DNA of 64,000 nucleotides from Pelagibius sp040217155 (GTDB lineage: Bacteria > Pseudomonadota > Alphaproteobacteria > Kiloniellales > Kiloniellaceae). The stretch is from assembly GCA_040217155.1 (NCBI GenBank), contig JAVJNS010000014.1, positions 124,001-188,000 of the forward strand, written 5' to 3'. Under the pieces are notes generated by a model that did not search any database, had not been told where the DNA came from, and was given only the letters and a program-made list of their open reading frames with translations. Positions within the stretch are counted from its first letter, which is position 1. Every line of letters starts with the position of its first letter. The translations under genes were made by a program, and so were the position numbers. Below are positions 18,582 through 26,799 of this stretch, one piece after another.

Positions 18582-19490
18582 CTAGCGGGTGGGGACCGGC
18601 GTATCGGTGGAATAGTCGTAAAATCCGCGCCCAGCTTTCTTGCCGATCCAACCGGCCTCGACGTATTTCACCAGCAGCGGACAGGGCCGGTACTTGCTGT
18701 CGGCCAAGCCGTCGTAGAGCACGTGCATGATCGACAGGCAGGTGTCGAGACCAATGAAGTCGGCCAACTCCAGCGGGCCCATGGGATGATTGGCGCCGAG
18801 CTTCATGGCGGTATCGATGGAACTCACCGAACCCACGCCCTCGTAGAGGGTGTAGACGGCTTCGTTGATCATCGGCAGCAGAATGCGGTTGACGATGAAG
18901 GCCGGGAAATCTTCCGCCGTGGCGGTGGTTTTGCCCAGCTTCTCAGCCAGTTTACGCGCTGCGGTAAAAGTCGGCTCATCGGTGGCGATGCCGCGAATCA
19001 GCTCGACCAATTGCATCAGCGGCACCGGGTTCATGAAGTGCATGCCCATGAACTTGGCGGGGCGGTCGGTCACCGAAGCGAGCCGGGTGATGGAGATTGA
19101 CGAAGTGTTGGAGCAGACCAGCGCCGAGGGTTTCAGAACCGGACAGAGCGCTTTGAATATTTCCCGCTTTATCTCCTCATTTTCGCTGGCCGCCTCGATC
19201 ACGAAGTCACTGTCGGCGAACATCTCCAGGCCGGTACCGGTCGAGATGCGCGCGAGTGCTGCGTCCCTGTTCGCGGCCGCGATCTTCCCGCGCTTGACCT
19301 GGCGGTCCATATTGCCGGCGATGATCTCGGTCGCCTTGGCCGCCTGCTCGGCGGAGACGTCGGAAAGCTTAACGTCGTAGCCGGCCAGCGCGCAGACATG
19401 GGCGATGCCCGTGCCCATCTGGCCGGCGCCGATGACGCCGATGGATTTGATCTCGATCGGGCCCTCGGCGGGCGCGTCCTGTTCAGCCAT
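18582..19490 (-). CDS. hbd: 3-hydroxybutyryl-CoA dehydrogenase
   Basis: 302 residues from the ATG at 19490. The Rossmann loop is 'IGVIGAGQMGTGIAHVCALAG'; catalytic 'GMHFMNPVPLMQLVELI' carries the His-Glu pair; 'FIVNRILLPMINEAVYTL' and 'MGPLELADFIGLD' are family hallmarks. It interconverts acetoacetyl-CoA and 3-hydroxybutyryl-CoA. It follows etfBA on the same strand after about 70 bp, and would feed crotonyl-CoA to Ccr encoded at 38-39 kb. Closest in type to the short PaaH/Hbd enzymes. Confidence 0.92.
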   Translation of the reverse strand: MAEQDAPAEGPIEIKSIGVIGAGQMGTGIAHVCALAGYDVKLSDVSAEQAAKATEIIAGNMDRQVKRGKIAAANRDAALARISTGTGLEMFADSDFVIEAASENEEIKREIFKALCPVLKPSALVCSNTSSISITRLASVTDRPAKFMGMHFMNPVPLMQLVELIRGIATDEPTFTAARKLAEKLGKTTATAEDFPAFIVNRILLPMINEAVYTLYEGVGSVSSIDTAMKLGANHPMGPLELADFIGLDTCLSIMHVLYDGLADSKYRPCPLLVKYVEAGWIGKKAGRGFYDYSTDTPVPTR

Positions 19491-19563
19491 GAGGTCCAAG
19501 ATGCCTTTGTTTTCTTGATCCGGGTGCGGCCGCCGTCCCCACGACGTACGGTCCTGAACCGGT

Positions 19564-20496
19564 TCAACCCAATTCTTTCTCCAGCTCCGGCACCGCCTCG
19601 AAGAGGTCCGCCACCAAGCCGTAGTCGGCGACCTGGAAAATTGGCGCCTCCTCGTCTTTGTTGATGGCGACGATGACCTTGGAGTCCTTCATGCCGGCCA
19701 GATGCTGGATGGCACCGGAGATGCCGACCGCCAGGTAAAGGTCCGGGGCCACGACCTTGCCGGTCTGGCCGACCTGGTAATCGTTGGGCACAAAGCCCGC
19801 GTCCACCGCCGCGCGTGAAGCGCCGACCGCGGCACCAAGCTTGTCGGCGACGCGCTCCAGCATGGCAAAGTTCTCACCGCTCTGCATACCGCGCCCGCCG
19901 GAAATTACGATCCCCGCCGTGGTCAGTTCAGGGCGCTCCGACTTGGTCAATTCCTGACCCTTGAAGGTGGCGAGGCCGCTGTCCCCAGGCCCCTCGACAG
20001 CTTCCACAGCGGCGGAACCGCCCGTGGCCGCGGCGGCATCGAAGGAAGTCGCGCGAATGGTCAACACTTTGATGCCGTCGCTGGATTTTACCGTTGCCAG
20101 GGCGTTGCCGGCATAGATCGGCCGCACGAAGGTGTCTTCACCCTCAATGGCCGAGATATCGGAGATCTGCTGTACATCAAGCAGCGCGGCAGCGCGGGGC
20201 ATAACGTTTTTGCCCGACGTGGTGGCGGCGGCGATGATGTGGCTGTAACCCTCGGCCAGCTTGGCCATCAATGGCGCCAAGTTCTCGGCCAAGCCGTGGT
20301 CATAGGCCGCATCTTCGGCTTTGAGCACCTTGTCGACTCCGGCGACCTTGGCGGCGGCTTCGGCGGCGGCGGCGCAGTCGGAACCGACAACCAGGATGTG
20401 CGTTTCTCCAGGCAGCTGCACGGCGGCGGTGACGGCGTTGAGCGTGGCGGGCTTCAGCTCCGCGCTGTCGTGCTCGGCGAAGACTAGCGTGGACAT
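19564..20496 (-). CDS. etfA: Electron transfer flavoprotein subunit alpha
   Basis: 310 residues. The FAD-binding C-terminal domain is clear: 'SGGRGMQSGENFAMLERVAD', 'GASRAAVDAGFVPNDYQVGQTGK', 'YLAVGISGAIQHLAGMKDSK' and 'DEEAPIFQVADYGLVADLFE'. It takes electrons from acyl-CoA dehydrogenases, such as Mcd in this window, and passes them to ETF:quinone oxidoreductase. Its ATG shares one base with the etfB stop. Confidence 0.95.
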   Translation of the reverse strand: MSTLVFAEHDSAELKPATLNAVTAAVQLPGETHILVVGSDCAAAAEAAAKVAGVDKVLKAEDAAYDHGLAENLAPLMAKLAEGYSHIIAAATTSGKNVMPRAAALLDVQQISDISAIEGEDTFVRPIYAGNALATVKSSDGIKVLTIRATSFDAAAATGGSAAVEAVEGPGDSGLATFKGQELTKSERPELTTAGIVISGGRGMQSGENFAMLERVADKLGAAVGASRAAVDAGFVPNDYQVGQTGKVVAPDLYLAVGISGAIQHLAGMKDSKVIVAINKDEEAPIFQVADYGLVADLFEAVPELEKELG

Positions 20497-21245
20497 CAGA
20501 TCACCTTCGCTTCGTTGCGCAGTTTGTCGACCAGTTCGGCGACCGAGGCGACCTTGACGCCGGCCTTGCGTGCCGGCGGCTCGGTGACCGAGACCACGGT
20601 CAGGCGCGGGCTGGCGTCGATGCCGAGATCCCCGGGCGTCAGCAAATCGATCGGCTTTTTCTTCGCCTTCATGATGTTGGGCAGCGAAGCGTAGCGCGGC
20701 TCGTTGAGCCGCAGGTCGGTGGTGACCACCGCCGGCAGCTTGAGATCGAGCTTCTCAAGGCCGCCGTCGACTTCGCGGGTGATCGCCAGGGTGCCGTCGG
20801 TTCTCTCGATCTTGGAGACGAAGGTACCCTGCGGCCAGCCGAGCAGCGCGGCCAGCATCTGGCCGGTCTGGTTATTATCGTTGTCGACGGCCTGCTTGCC
20901 GAGGATGACAATCTCTGGGCCTTCCTTTTCGACCACCGCCTTCAGCAGCTTGGCCACGGCCAGCGGTTCCGGTTCGCTGTCGCAGGTGATCAGAATGCCG
21001 CGGTCGGCGCCCATGGCGAGGCCGGTGCGCAGGGTTTCCTGCGCCTGAGTGGCGCCGGCGGAAACGACGATGACTTCGCTGGCGACACCGGCCTCCTTGA
21101 GGCGCACTGCCTCTTCGACGGCGATTTCGCAGAACGGATTCATGGCCATCTTCACGTTGGCCGTCTCCACTCCCGTGTTGTCCGCCTTCACGCGGACCTT
21201 CACGTTGGCGTCGATGACGCGCTTAATCGGAACGAGAACCTTCAT
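20496..21245 (-). CDS. etfB: Electron transfer flavoprotein subunit beta
   Basis: 249 residues beginning 'MKVLVPIKRVIDANVKVRV' with the AMP-binding region 'GKQAVDNDNNQTGQMLAALL' and signature 'EVDGGLEKLDLKLPAVVTTDLRLNEPRY'. It forms the ETF heterodimer with etfA directly downstream (1-bp overlap). About 180 bp upstream is free of genes and likely holds the promoter. Confidence 0.95.
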   Translation of the reverse strand: MKVLVPIKRVIDANVKVRVKADNTGVETANVKMAMNPFCEIAVEEAVRLKEAGVASEVIVVSAGATQAQETLRTGLAMGADRGILITCDSEPEPLAVAKLLKAVVEKEGPEIVILGKQAVDNDNNQTGQMLAALLGWPQGTFVSKIERTDGTLAITREVDGGLEKLDLKLPAVVTTDLRLNEPRYASLPNIMKAKKKPIDLLTPGDLGIDASPRLTVVSVTEPPARKAGVKVASVAELVDKLRNEAKVI

Positions 21246-21425
21246 CGCAATCCTGCGACCACCCTTTGTTTTGAAGCTGTCGAAGTATCCACCGCCTGGG
21301 CCAGCGCAACTTTATTGCGCAAAACCGCCGGGCGACAGACATACGGAAACACTTGCTGCCTATCTCGCAGCCGCACAATAGGATCATGACTGTACACTGT
21401 CAACGCCACCGAACCCGCCGTACAC

Positions 21426-22010
21426 CTAGGATTTTTGCCGATTTGCACCAGGTTCCCAAAGCACGTCGCCGGCACCCTTGCCGTTCAGATAGCGGCTCAT
21501 GACGAAGAACAGATCGGACAGGCGGTTGATGTAGCGCAGGGTCTCGGGATTGATGTCCCGGTCCTCCGCCAGCGCTGTCATCTCGCGCTCAGCTCTGCGG
21601 GCCTGGGTGCGGGCCAGATGCAGGTAGGCCGCGGCGGGGCTGCCGCCGGGCAGCACGAAGGAGTTGAGCGGCGCCAGGTCGGCATTCAGGCGGTCGATCT
21701 CACCTTCCAGACGCTCGGTCTGCTCGGCGACGATGCGCAGGGGCGGGAACTTGGGATCCTTTGTATCCGGCGTGGCCAAGTCGGCGCCGAGATCGAAGAG
21801 ATCGTTCTGTACCCGTGAGAGGATGGCGTCGATCTCAGGGTCGGGCAGGGCGGAAGTGTGCAGGCGGGCCAGGCCGACGGCGGCGTTGGTCTCGTCGACG
21901 GTACCATAGGCGGCGACGCGCGGGTGGTGTTTGGCCACGCGCTTGCCGCTCGAGAGGGCGGTCTTCCCCTTGTCGCCACCCTTGGTATAGATGCGCGTGA
22001 GCTTGACCAT
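21426..22010 (-). CDS. Cob(I)alamin adenosyltransferase, PduO type
   Basis: 194 residues from the ATG at 22010, which begins 'MVKLTRIYTKGGDKGKTALS'. The frame is open for 28 more codons upstream, but this start matches the family. 'AYGTVDETNAAVGLAR' and 'QTERLEGEIDRLNADLAPLNSFVLPGG', then 'CARRAERE'-like 'RTQARRAEREM' and 'INRLSDLFFVMSRYLN' are the PduO-type signatures. It makes adenosylcobalamin from ATP and cob(I)alamin, the cofactor of NrdJ and Ecm in this window. Confidence 0.92.
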   Translation of the reverse strand: MVKLTRIYTKGGDKGKTALSSGKRVAKHHPRVAAYGTVDETNAAVGLARLHTSALPDPEIDAILSRVQNDLFDLGADLATPDTKDPKFPPLRIVAEQTERLEGEIDRLNADLAPLNSFVLPGGSPAAAYLHLARTQARRAEREMTALAEDRDINPETLRYINRLSDLFFVMSRYLNGKGAGDVLWEPGANRQKS

Positions 22011-22077
22011 GCCGTCGGACGCCCCCTGCCGTTGCCCGCCCCCTGCCGTTGCCCGAACCGTCCCGCGCGTCAGGCGT

Positions 22078-22278
22078 TCAGTCCGTGCCGTCAACCAGCA
22101 CCGCGAGCGCGAAAATGGCCAGGGCCACGCCCTGGGCGATGACGCGGGCGCGCATCAGCTTGTTGCCGTACTTGGCGTTGAATTCGCCGCCGCGGGCCAT
22201 GGCAATGATGCCGGTGGCCAGCACGCCCAGTGTGATCAGCATGGCGATCAGCAGGGCCACGAAGAAGAAGGTTTTCAT
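22078..22278 (-). CDS. HIG1-like twin-transmembrane protein
   Basis: 66 residues with two helices (about 3-27 and 44-62) and the HIG1-type loop 'GGEFNAKYGNKLMRARVIAQG'. This family is typical of alphaproteobacteria and of mitochondrial respiratory supercomplex factors. It stands directly before the adenosyltransferase gene, an order I recall from related genomes. The bacterial role is not established. Confidence 0.82.
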   Translation of the reverse strand: MKTFFFVALLIAMLITLGVLATGIIAMARGGEFNAKYGNKLMRARVIAQGVALAIFALAVLVDGTD

Positions 22279-22331
22279 GGGGCCGACCTTATACCCGCGC
22301 CTTGGGGCGGCGCCAGCAGATTTCCAGGGCA

Positions 22332-22371
22332 GCTGCGGGGCGCGGCGCTTTGCCGCGCCGCCTGCCGCAGC
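22332..22371 (-). terminator. GC-rich hairpin after the LysE-type gene
   Basis: Bases 22339-22346 (GGCGCGGC) pair perfectly with 22352-22359, and an outer helix pairs 22332-22338 with 22365-22371 across a short bulge. It starts 3 bp past the stop of the LysE gene on the minus strand. There is no T run, so it may be a pause or RNA-stability hairpin rather than a full terminator. Confidence 0.4.
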
Positions 22372-22374
22372 CCG

Positions 22375-23004
22375 TCAGCGCCGCGCCAGGGCGAGGCCGA
22401 GACCGGTGCCGAGCAGCAGGCTGCCGGTAATGCCATGGCGCAGGCGGTTGGCCCGCGCGGAGACGAAAAGCCCGCGTGCCCGGCTGGCCAGAAGGGCATA
22501 GGAGCCGTCCAGCAGGATGGTGATGACCACGAAGGCGACCGACATGGCCAGCAACTGCGGGCCGACGGCCAGCGTTGGATCGATGAACTGCGGGAAGAAG
22601 GCGGCGTAAAAGAAAATCGTCTTGGGGTTGGTGATCGCCACCACCACCGCCTGGCCGAACGCACGGCGCGCTGAGCGGGTGGGTGGAACCTCCGGCGCCG
22701 TCCCGGAGGTGAAGACGAGCCGCCACTGCTTGACGCCGAGATAGACCAGATAGGCGACGCCAGCCCAGCGCAGCAGTTCGAAGAGTTCGGCGGCCAGCGC
22801 CAAAATTGTGGTCAGGCCGAGGGCCCCGGCGGCCACCAGCAGGGCATTGCCGGTGGTCGATCCGGCGACGGTGGCCAAGCCGGTGCGCCGGCCATAGGCC
22901 AGGGAATTGGCGATCACCAGGGTGACGATCGGCCCCGGCATGAGAATCAGCACGACGGTAGCAAAAAGATAGGCGGCGAAGAGTTCCAGATTGATGGCCA
23001 ACAT
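22375..23004 (-). CDS. LysE family translocator
   Basis: 209 residues, six predicted helices. The start 'LFAAYLFATVVLILMPGPIVTLVIANSLAYG' with the G-P-G-P-like motif, and 'VVAITNPKTIFFYAAFFPQFID', are the marks of LysE/RhtB exporters of amino acids or their derivatives. The substrate cannot be told from sequence. It stands alone between a cytochrome gene and the HIG1-like gene. Confidence 0.88.
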   Translation of the reverse strand: MLAINLELFAAYLFATVVLILMPGPIVTLVIANSLAYGRRTGLATVAGSTTGNALLVAAGALGLTTILALAAELFELLRWAGVAYLVYLGVKQWRLVFTSGTAPEVPPTRSARRAFGQAVVVAITNPKTIFFYAAFFPQFIDPTLAVGPQLLAMSVAFVVITILLDGSYALLASRARGLFVSARANRLRHGITGSLLLGTGLGLALARR

Positions 23005-23122
23005 GAAGCGAGAGTCCCGACGATGGCGGTGCGACCAGGTAGTAAAGACAGGAGGGCAATCGAAAGTACAGCCCCAGACGGGGGCGAGCCTGCCGTGGCA
23101 TGGTCCCGGTCACCGCCTCGAA

Positions 23123-23575
23123 TCATGGCATCTTCCCGCAGGCTCCAACTGTGGCGAGATAGGCGATGAGGTCGGCGCGTTCCTGCGGGTTCTTCACGCC
23201 GGCATAGCCCATACGGGTTCCTGGCACGGTCTTCAGAGGATTCTCTAGAAAGCGGTCAAGGCTGTCCACGGACCAGACGATGCCGGAATTCCGCAAGGCT
23301 GGGGAGTAGCGGTAGTCGTCGACACTGCCGGCGGCGCGCCCCAGCAGGCCGCAATGTTTCGGCCCCGTCCGATTACGGTCCAGGGAATGACACGCCTGGC
23401 AGCGTTCATAGATGGTGCTGCCGCGCTGCGGGTCACCCTGCGGCAGGTTCGCCACACCGGCGGCGTGAGCGATGACGGAAAACAAAACCGAAATCAGCAG
23501 CGCCGCGCCAGTCGCCCACCACCCCGCTGCGCGTTGATCGCGCAGCGGGGACCTGCCGTCATGTCGTTCTGGCAT
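23123..23575 (-). CDS. Class I cytochrome c
   Basis: 150 residues. A signal peptide (about 18-40, ending 'AHAAG') is followed by haem motif 'CQACH' at about 59-63 and the distal Met in 'VPGTRMGYAGV'. 'GPKHCGLLGRAAGSVDDYRYS' is the usual class I middle. It is a soluble periplasmic electron carrier. It starts 8 bp after the ferritin-like gene, so the two are almost surely co-transcribed. Confidence 0.87.
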   Translation of the reverse strand: MPERHDGRSPLRDQRAAGWWATGAALLISVLFSVIAHAAGVANLPQGDPQRGSTIYERCQACHSLDRNRTGPKHCGLLGRAAGSVDDYRYSPALRNSGIVWSVDSLDRFLENPLKTVPGTRMGYAGVKNPQERADLIAYLATVGACGKMP

Positions 23576-23583
23576 TGGGGGAC

Positions 23584-24147
23584 TCAGGACACGAAGGCGA
23601 CGGGGACCGGATTCTCGCCGAGCGCGTTGCGCAAGACCGCCCAGTGCATGGCCTCGTCACCCAGAATGCTGGCGGCCGCCTTGGCCAGTTCGCGTTCGGT
23701 AAACAGCGGCACCGCCCCCAGATAGGCGCTGACCGCGCCCTTTTCCAAGCCCGCGGCAAAGCGCAGGACGTCGGCCTCTGACTTCAGGTCTGCGGTCGGG
23801 AAGTCGTAGTTCGCCAAGGGCTCTGCCGGCGCGCCGCCCAGATCACGCACGGTCTCCGCCAGCAGGTCGGCGTGCGCCTTGTGGTGTCCTTGGAACTGCA
23901 CCGCGAGGTCCAGAACGGGTTTGGTCAAAAGGCCGCTTTCGGCGCCGACCTGGTACGCGGCGATGGCTTCCTGCTCGGCCCCCAAAGCCGAATTGAGGAT
24001 ATTGATGTCGGTTTCCGACGAGGCCGCCATGGCGGCCCTATTGCCGGCGCAACCGGCCAGCAGCATGACGGCGCCGGCAGAAAGAGTGGTTCGGCCGGCT
24101 TGCGCGAAGAACGAGCGGCGGGGCAGCGATACGATTGATTCCGTCAT
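23584..24147 (-). CDS. Ferritin-like domain protein, Tat-exported lipoprotein
   Basis: 187 residues. The N terminus 'PRRSFFAQAGRTTLSAGAVM' resembles a twin-arginine signal, followed by a lipobox 'LLAGC'. The body is a four-helix ferritin-like fold (DUF4439 type): 'LNSALGAEQEAIAAYQVGAE', 'FQGHHKAHADLLAETV' and 'GDEAMHWAVLRNAL', with Glu and His residues that could hold a di-metal site. 'AGGAGAG'-type ribosome site: AGGAGAG lies just before the ATG. It sits between a sigma factor gene and a cytochrome c gene; an oxidative or metal stress role is inferred. Confidence 0.8.
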   Translation of the reverse strand: MTESIVSLPRRSFFAQAGRTTLSAGAVMLLAGCAGNRAAMAASSETDINILNSALGAEQEAIAAYQVGAESGLLTKPVLDLAVQFQGHHKAHADLLAETVRDLGGAPAEPLANYDFPTADLKSEADVLRFAAGLEKGAVSAYLGAVPLFTERELAKAAASILGDEAMHWAVLRNALGENPVPVAFVS

Positions 24148-24300
24148 TTGGTCTCTCCTTTGGTACTGAAATTCGGATCGGCTCCCCGAAGGCAGACAGA
24201 GTCCCTCCGGGCGCCGTTCCTGGAAGGGAACGGCGTTGTTGCGGCTAAGACAGCCGAACGCTGTTAAGGGCGAACGCGGTTAAGGGAAGGTGGCTTGGGT

Positions 24301-25047
24301 TTACCCGCCGGGCTGTTTGCCTGACAATCGAAGTCGCACCGCCTTCACGATGCGGTCGCAGCGCGCGCCGGCGAAGGGGAAGGTATCGCTTAGCGTCGAT
24401 GCGACCCGGCGGTGTAGGTTGCTGCGAAGCTGTTTCTTGGCACGGTGCAGGCGTGTCTTGACCGTCTCTTCCGGAATTCCGAGGCAGATCGACGTATCTT
24501 CGGTGGAAAATTCCTCCACGGCACGCAGCATGAAGACGGCTCGCTGCGTTTGCGGCAGGCTGTCGATGGCGTTTTCGAGGAGACGGCGGACTTCACCTTG
24601 CGCTGCGGCGGCTTCCGGGCTGCTTGAAGGTGCCGCGGAAAAGCCTGGAACAACGATGTCGGTTTCGGCAGTCATGCTCCACTCCGTGGATGCCGTGGAT
24701 GCCGTGGTGCGGACGGTCGGCTTGTTCCGGCGAAGGCGCGCCAGCGACTCATTGACGGCGATCCTTACCAGCCAGGTCGATAGGCGTGATTGTCTCGCAA
24801 AGCTCTCAAGATGCGTAAACGCTTTGAGATAGGTCTCCTGGACAATTTCTTCGGCGTCGGCCTCGTTTTGCACGATGGCGCGGGCGGTGCGAAAGAGCAG
24901 CCGATTATGGCGGCGTATGATCGTCTCGAAGGCCGCATCGCTGCCGGAGCGGGCCGCGGCAATTAGCTCCGCGTCGCCGGCGCCTTTGAAGCGGCTTGGT
25001 ACCTGCCTAACGGATATTGGCTCTTGGCCCACAGCTGACGTCTCCAT
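24301..25047 (-). CDS. ECF-type RNA polymerase sigma factor
   Basis: 248 residues from the ATG at 25047; in-frame starts at 25074 and 25131 are possible. Region 2 is clear ('DAAFETIIRRHNRLLFRTAR', 'DAEEIVQETYLKAFTHLESF', 'RLSTWLVRIAVNESLARLRR'), as is region 4 ('SLPQTQRAVFMLRAVEEFST', 'CLGIPEETVKTRLHRAKKQL'). The 50-residue linker is long and Thr/Ser/Ala-rich. No anti-sigma gene follows; instead, the ferritin-like and cytochrome c genes are next on the strand, likely targets or co-members. Control of the factor's activity is therefore unclear. Confidence 0.87.
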   Translation of the reverse strand: METSAVGQEPISVRQVPSRFKGAGDAELIAAARSGSDAAFETIIRRHNRLLFRTARAIVQNEADAEEIVQETYLKAFTHLESFARQSRLSTWLVRIAVNESLARLRRNKPTVRTTASTASTEWSMTAETDIVVPGFSAAPSSSPEAAAAQGEVRRLLENAIDSLPQTQRAVFMLRAVEEFSTEDTSICLGIPEETVKTRLHRAKKQLRSNLHRRVASTLSDTFPFAGARCDRIVKAVRLRLSGKQPGG

Positions 25048-25389
25048 AGCTCGATCTCGCCTCGTTTTGCGCATTGTCTGATCATTTGATGCCGTCCAGA
25101 GGAGAAAGGTTCCCAAAAATCGTGCCGCCATTAAAAACTAGTTCGGTCGGGAGGCTAAACAACGGCGTCGGGCCGCTCTAAAATGAACCTCTTTTGGATC
25201 AGCAGCCGCTGGGTGCTGATCGTCGTGGCGGTCTGTTTGGCGGTGGAGGTGGAGGTAGAGTGAAGCTCCACTTTGCGGGAAAGGCCTTAGCCATCGTTTG
25301 CACCGGATGTGTCGAGGCGAGCAGAGTGCTACTCATCACCCATTGCCGGAAATGGGGGTACACTGGGCGGCCGGCAAAGAGGAGCGCCT
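25048..25389. other. Region between sigma factor and truncated gene; one possible 26-residue ORF
   Basis: About 340 bp. On the minus strand the first part holds 'GGGAACC', a possible -35 of an ECF promoter, upstream of the sigma gene. At 25183-25263 on the plus strand an ATG opens 26 codons: 'MNLFWISSRWVLIVVAVCLA' then 'VEVEVE'. It would be a single-helix micro-protein, but no strong ribosome site is seen and it may be chance. Confidence 0.25.
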
Positions 25390-25692
25390 ATGTTGAAGTC
25401 GATAGCCACCGTGTCATTGAGTGGAGACCTGGATGAAAAGCTCCAGGCCATCGCCGATTCGGGTTTCCAAGGCGTAGATTTCTTCGAGAACGATTTGCTG
25501 TCCTTCGGTGGCGCACCGCGGGACGTCGGCCGCATGAATTCCGACTTCGGCCTCAGGTGTGTGACCTTCCAGCGATTTCGCGATTTCGAAGGCATGCCGG
25601 AGCCGCAGCGCGGTCGCGGCTTGGCCCGTGTCGAGCGCAAGTTCGATCTGATGGCGGAGCTTGGCACCGACCTGCCGGTTGGCATCCGGTAG
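25390..25692 (+). pseudogene. Truncated 3-dehydroshikimate dehydratase-like gene (5' fragment)
   Basis: A 100-residue reading frame with a proper ribosome site (AGAGGAG) and the exact N terminus of the sugar-phosphate isomerase/epimerase family that includes QuiC-type 3-dehydroshikimate dehydratases: 'MLKSIATVSLSGDLDEKLQA', 'GFQGVDFFENDLLSFGGAPR', 'RDFEGMPEPQRGRGLARVER'. Intact members are about 290 residues, or about 600 when fused to a dioxygenase domain. Here homology stops at 'MAELGTDL', after which five unrelated codons lead to TAG. The active-site residues of the barrel are missing, so the product is surely inactive. The two genes downstream would suit the same shikimate/quinate pathway. 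Confidence 0.7.
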
Positions 25693-25763
25693 TGCATGGC
25701 GCGCTGCTGTAATCATTGGCAGATGCGGTCGAGAACCCCGCCAGCGTCGAGGGAGAACCAGGG

Positions 25764-26798
25764 ATGACACCACTCGGGCTTGCCGTGATCGGCGCTGGCG
25801 CAATCGGTAAGCGCCATGCCGAGCACGTTGCTGGGCAAAAAGGGGCAATGCTCTGGGCGGTTGTCGATCCCGCGCCGGCCGGCGAACAACTCGCCGCCAG
25901 CCTCGGCAGCCGTTGGTTCGCGCGCTTTGCCGATCTTCTGAGTGCCGGGCGTCCGGACGGCGTCATCATCGCGACGCCAAATCGGCTGCATGTGGAGCAT
26001 GGCCTCGAGGCGGTATCGGCTGGAATTCCCGCGCTCGTCGAGAAGCCGGTCGCCGATTCCCTTACCGGAGCGGCACGGCTGGTCGAAGTTGCGGAAGCGG
26101 CCGGCGTGCCGCTGCTGGTCGGCCATCACCGCCGCTACAACCCAATGGTTCAGGTGGCCAAGAAGGTGATCGACTCCGGGCGGCTTGGGCAGATCGTCTC
26201 CGTGCACGGCGATTTCTGGCTGATGAAGCCCGACGACTATTTCGATGTCGCCTGGCGCCGCGAAAAAGGGGCCGGGCCGGTGTTGATGAACCTGATCCAC
26301 GATGTCGATCTGTTTAGATACTTCTTCGGCGAAATCGTTTCGGTGCATGCGCAGGAATCGAACGTGGTGCGCGGCAATACAGTTGAAGAAACCGCGGTGG
26401 TTCTGCTGCGCTTTGCCAACGGCATCCTCGGCACGATGAACATCTCGGATTCAATTGTGGCACCCTGGAGTTGGGAGCTCACGGCGGGCGAGAACCCGGC
26501 CTATCCACGGCAGGATCAAGCCTGTTACAAAATCGGCGGCACCCACGGGTCCATGACGCTGCCACAGCTCGAAGTGTGGTCGAATCCCGGAAAGCGCAGT
26601 TGGTGGGAGCCACTGCGAAGCGAAAGGCTTACTTTCGTTCCGGAGGATCCGCTGGCGGTCCAGATCCGTCACTTCTGCGAGGTGATTGGCGGTAGGGTCA
26701 AGCCGCTGGTGCCGGGGCGAGAAGGACTCAACACGCTCAGGGTCATCGCGGCGGCGAAGCAGTCCGCGGAATCCGGTGCGATGATCAGGTTGAATTGA
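25764..26798 (+). CDS. Gfo/Idh/MocA family oxidoreductase
   Basis: 344 residues from the ATG at 25764 (GAGGGAGAA before it). It has the Rossmann fold with 'LAVIGAGAIGKRHAEHVAGQ', 'GVIIATPNRLHVEHG', catalytic 'EKPVADS', then the beta-sheet substrate domain with 'GHHRRYNPMVQVAK' and 'NLIHDVDLFRYFFGEI'. It oxidises or reduces a cyclic polyol or sugar-like substrate with NAD(P). One base separates it from the AroE-like gene. Following a remnant of a dehydroshikimate dehydratase, a quinate/shikimate-type substrate is a fair guess only. Confidence 0.85.
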   Translation: MTPLGLAVIGAGAIGKRHAEHVAGQKGAMLWAVVDPAPAGEQLAASLGSRWFARFADLLSAGRPDGVIIATPNRLHVEHGLEAVSAGIPALVEKPVADSLTGAARLVEVAEAAGVPLLVGHHRRYNPMVQVAKKVIDSGRLGQIVSVHGDFWLMKPDDYFDVAWRREKGAGPVLMNLIHDVDLFRYFFGEIVSVHAQESNVVRGNTVEETAVVLLRFANGILGTMNISDSIVAPWSWELTAGENPAYPRQDQACYKIGGTHGSMTLPQLEVWSNPGKRSWWEPLRSERLTFVPEDPLAVQIRHFCEVIGGRVKPLVPGREGLNTLRVIAAAKQSAESGAMIRLN

Positions 26799-26799
26799 T

